Origin: an uncultured Spartobacteria bacterium
Lineage (GTDB): Bacteria; Verrucomicrobiota; Verrucomicrobiae; Chthoniobacterales; UBA6821
Assembly: GCA_903919105.1 (NCBI GenBank)
Contig: CAIXGT010000174.1
Span: 1 to 17,815, forward strand
Length of the DNA: 17,815 nt
Direction: 5' to 3'
The translations under genes were made by a program, and so were the position numbers. The notes under the pieces were generated by a model, which saw only the letters and a program-made list of their open reading frames with translations, was not told where the DNA came from and did no database searches. Within the stretch, counting starts at the first letter, position 1; every line of letters starts with the position of its first letter. Shown here in pieces: positions 16,035 to 17,815 of this stretch.

Positions 16035-16372
16035 TGAGCCACGATCACACCTCCAATTCTGAAAAGCCGCGGTTATCCACCGGTGTTCTACTCTGGATCG
16101 GAGTTCTGATCCTGTTGCTCGCCGCTGTGCTAGGAGGTCTCTGGCTTAACCGTACTAACACCGCCACGGAAACCGAAGATGCCGACCGCGCCTCCGTCCG
16201 CACAAAGAATCTCGCGGAGCTTCAGGCCGCCGACTCGAACGCCCTCACTACCTATGGCTGGAACGATCAGGCCAAGGGAATTGTTCATATTCCCGTCACC
16301 AAGGCAATGGAACTGGTTCTTCCTGCCCTTGATGCCTCTCCAAATAAAGCCCCCAAGGAGGGCCAGCCCTAG
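16034..16372 (+). CDS. Single-helix membrane protein of the ACIII operon, unknown function
   Basis: This gene encodes 112 residues. A His/Ser-rich cytoplasmic start (MSHDHTSNSEK) precedes one membrane helix (about 16-41, LSTGVLLWIGVLILLLAAVL) and a periplasmic tail. The tail contains YGWNDQAKGIVHIPVTKAMEL (about 74-94), which resembles a short conserved motif I associate with small membrane proteins next to cytochrome oxidase genes. There are no cysteines and no heme site. It overlaps actF by one base (TGATG) and lies 13 bases before the oxidase-like gene, so it is clearly part of the operon. It may be a small accessory subunit such as those called ActG in some complexes, or an oxidase assembly factor; the sequence does not decide. 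Confidence 0.8.
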   Translation: MSHDHTSNSEKPRLSTGVLLWIGVLILLLAAVLGGLWLNRTNTATETEDADRASVRTKNLAELQAADSNALTTYGWNDQAKGIVHIPVTKAMELVLPALDASPNKAPKEGQP

Positions 16373-16385
16373 AGTTGCCATTGCC

Positions 16386-17815
16386 ATGAGCGATCACACA
16401 CTTCCTCCTCATCATGTCGATTCGGGTCATGAACCCTTCGACAGCAAGGCCATCGATGCCTCGGTCCGCCTTCCGGTGATCATTCTCTTCGGAAATGCCA
16501 TCCACTGGCTTGTGATTGGATCCCTGCTCTCGCTGATTGTTTCAGTAAAGTTAATAGCTCCCGGATTCCTCGGGGGTGACAGTTTTATGACTTATGGGCG
16601 CCTTGCACCGATGGCGCGCGATCTAATGCTTTACGGTTGGGCTTCCCAGGCTGCGCTTGGTGCAGGCATCTGGCTGATGGCCCGTCTCTGTGGTCGTCCG
16701 CTTGGCGGAGAATACAGCGGAGGCTTCGGCGGCTCGTTGCTGCGCACGCTGATCATTAGTGCCACGGTGCTCTGGAATCTGGCGGTACTACTCGGAACGC
16801 TCGCGATCCTTGCTGGCTATAGCTCCGGCGTGGAGTGGCTTGAATATCCCAACTGGGCCTCCGCGATGCTCCTACTCTCCTTCCTTCTGATCGGGATTTG
16901 GGCGGTCTTGCTTTTTGATCGCCGCAGTACGGGACGTGCTGAGGTAGCCCAGTGGTATCTCGTCGCTGCTTTTTGCTGGTTCCCTTGGGTCTATGGCACC
17001 GCCAATCTTCTTCTTGTTTGGAAGCCGATCCAGGCATCCGCTCAGGGCCCGATCCAGTCATGGTATTGCGGCAGTTTGCTCGCCCTCTGGCTGCTCCCGG
17101 TGGCACTCGCTGGGGCTTATGCACTCCTTCCCAGACTTCTCGGCAGCCACCTGAACCGTCGCCATCTGGCCACCCTCGGTTTCTGGATGCTGCTGTTTCT
17201 TGGCGGATGGAACGGAATGGACCGCCTCATCGGAGGACCAGTTCCTGCTTGGATGACCTCTGCTGGCGTTGTCGCCGGAGTCCTTTTTCTAATACCGATC
17301 TTCATGGTCTCAATGAACCTATTCGGAATGTCCCGCAATAAAACTGTGGTGGAAGCAAGCTATCCCATTCGTTTTCTTCTCATGGGTCTTTACGCGCTTG
17401 TCATCGTTGGCGTGATCGGAGCCCTAGCCTCCTTGCCGGATGTCAGCGGAGCCGTCCGGTTCACCGCCTTCACAGAGGCTAAGACCCAGCTCTGGATCCT
17501 CGGAGCCATCTCCCTGCCACTTTTCGCTGTCCTTTATGAGTCCCTTCCGCAACTACTCGGGCGCGAATGCTGGTCTCCAGTTCTTACTGGGCGTCATTAC
17601 ACTCTCACCTTAGTCGGAATAGCCATGCTGGTCATTCTGATGCTTCTGGGTGGTCTCTTTACTGGAATCGCACTTGCAGACCCCACAGTATCTTTCCTCA
17701 ACATCACCTCCTACTCCTATCCTTTCCATCTGATGGAGTGTGTTGCGCAGTTACTACTCCTCATAGCCGTACTGACTCTTGGCGCCAACATCACCCGCGC
17801 TTTGGCGGGTGATTA
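16386..17815 (+). CDS. CcoN-like heme-copper oxidase subunit I homologue lacking all metal ligands (partial)
   Basis: The frame is open from ATG 16386 to the window end, giving 476 residues with no stop. It has about twelve hydrophobic helices. The scaffold matches cbb3-type subunit I in order: FGNAIHWLVIGSLLSLIV, YGRLAPM, a LAILAGYSSGVEWLEYPNW stretch, AQWYLVAAFCWFPWVYGTAN, LIGGPVPAW. The catalytic residues are absent. The heme b histidine of PLHTNA is A77; the CuB histidine of the WYxHN motif is G229; the CuB pair HH is D279-R280; the GHxHLG pair is K366 and Q368; HFT is R358-F-T. The crosslinked tyrosine position is about G273. It cannot be an ordinary oxidase subunit. It follows the one-helix gene by 13 bases, so it should be co-expressed with alternative complex III. 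The function is unknown; a structural role is my inference. The 3' end is outside the window. Confidence 0.8.
   Translation, partial: MSDHTLPPHHVDSGHEPFDSKAIDASVRLPVIILFGNAIHWLVIGSLLSLIVSVKLIAPGFLGGDSFMTYGRLAPMARDLMLYGWASQAALGAGIWLMARLCGRPLGGEYSGGFGGSLLRTLIISATVLWNLAVLLGTLAILAGYSSGVEWLEYPNWASAMLLLSFLLIGIWAVLLFDRRSTGRAEVAQWYLVAAFCWFPWVYGTANLLLVWKPIQASAQGPIQSWYCGSLLALWLLPVALAGAYALLPRLLGSHLNRRHLATLGFWMLLFLGGWNGMDRLIGGPVPAWMTSAGVVAGVLFLIPIFMVSMNLFGMSRNKTVVEASYPIRFLLMGLYALVIVGVIGALASLPDVSGAVRFTAFTEAKTQLWILGAISLPLFAVLYESLPQLLGRECWSPVLTGRHYTLTLVGIAMLVILMLLGGLFTGIALADPTVSFLNITSYSYPFHLMECVAQLLLLIAVLTLGANITRALAGD

Overview
The window reads as a chromosomal segment of a Gram-negative, aerobically respiring bacterium. 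A verrucomicrobial (PVC group) origin is my best guess. It rests on the MreBCD-PBP2 cluster, the style of the complete alternative complex III operon, the SD-poor starts and the short word-repeats between genes. It is an inference from gene content, not a measured placement. Most genes are moderately GC-rich; the first third of the outer-membrane gene is visibly richer in A and T.

Region 1 (1-3799) is the rod-shape cluster: the 3' end of mreB, then mreC, mreD and mrdA (PBP2). mreC and mreD overlap, and mreD is followed within 5 bases by PBP2. No rodA follows. Region 2 (3800-5731) is rng, an RNase E/G family ribonuclease. It is flanked by unusual 7-8 base word arrays, some in inverted orientation, and ends at a strong intrinsic terminator.

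Region 3 (5732-7461) is a stand-alone gene for an autotransporter-type outer-membrane beta-barrel protein. Its upstream region holds a 16-base perfect palindrome, a -35-like box and a run of nine G in the spacer towards a weak -10, which is the layout of a phase-variable promoter. The gene ends at a textbook terminator with a GAAA loop. Region 4 (7580-8038, minus strand) is an exported DUF192 protein transcribed away from the operon that follows.

Region 5 (8262 to the window end) is a tightly packed respiratory operon. It encodes ActA (pentaheme cytochrome c), ActB (Tat-exported molybdopterin-like plus ferredoxin-like iron-sulfur protein), ActC (NrfD-like), ActD, ActE (monoheme cytochrome c) and ActF (NrfD-like). 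Together these form alternative complex III, a quinol:electron-acceptor oxidoreductase that replaces the bc1 complex. A one-helix protein follows, then a polytopic protein that runs off the window end. That last protein has the clear scaffold of a cbb3-type oxidase subunit I (CcoN), yet every histidine expected to bind heme or copper is replaced, and so is the active-site tyrosine. An apparently metal-free oxidase-like subunit encoded inside an ACIII operon is the most striking observation here.
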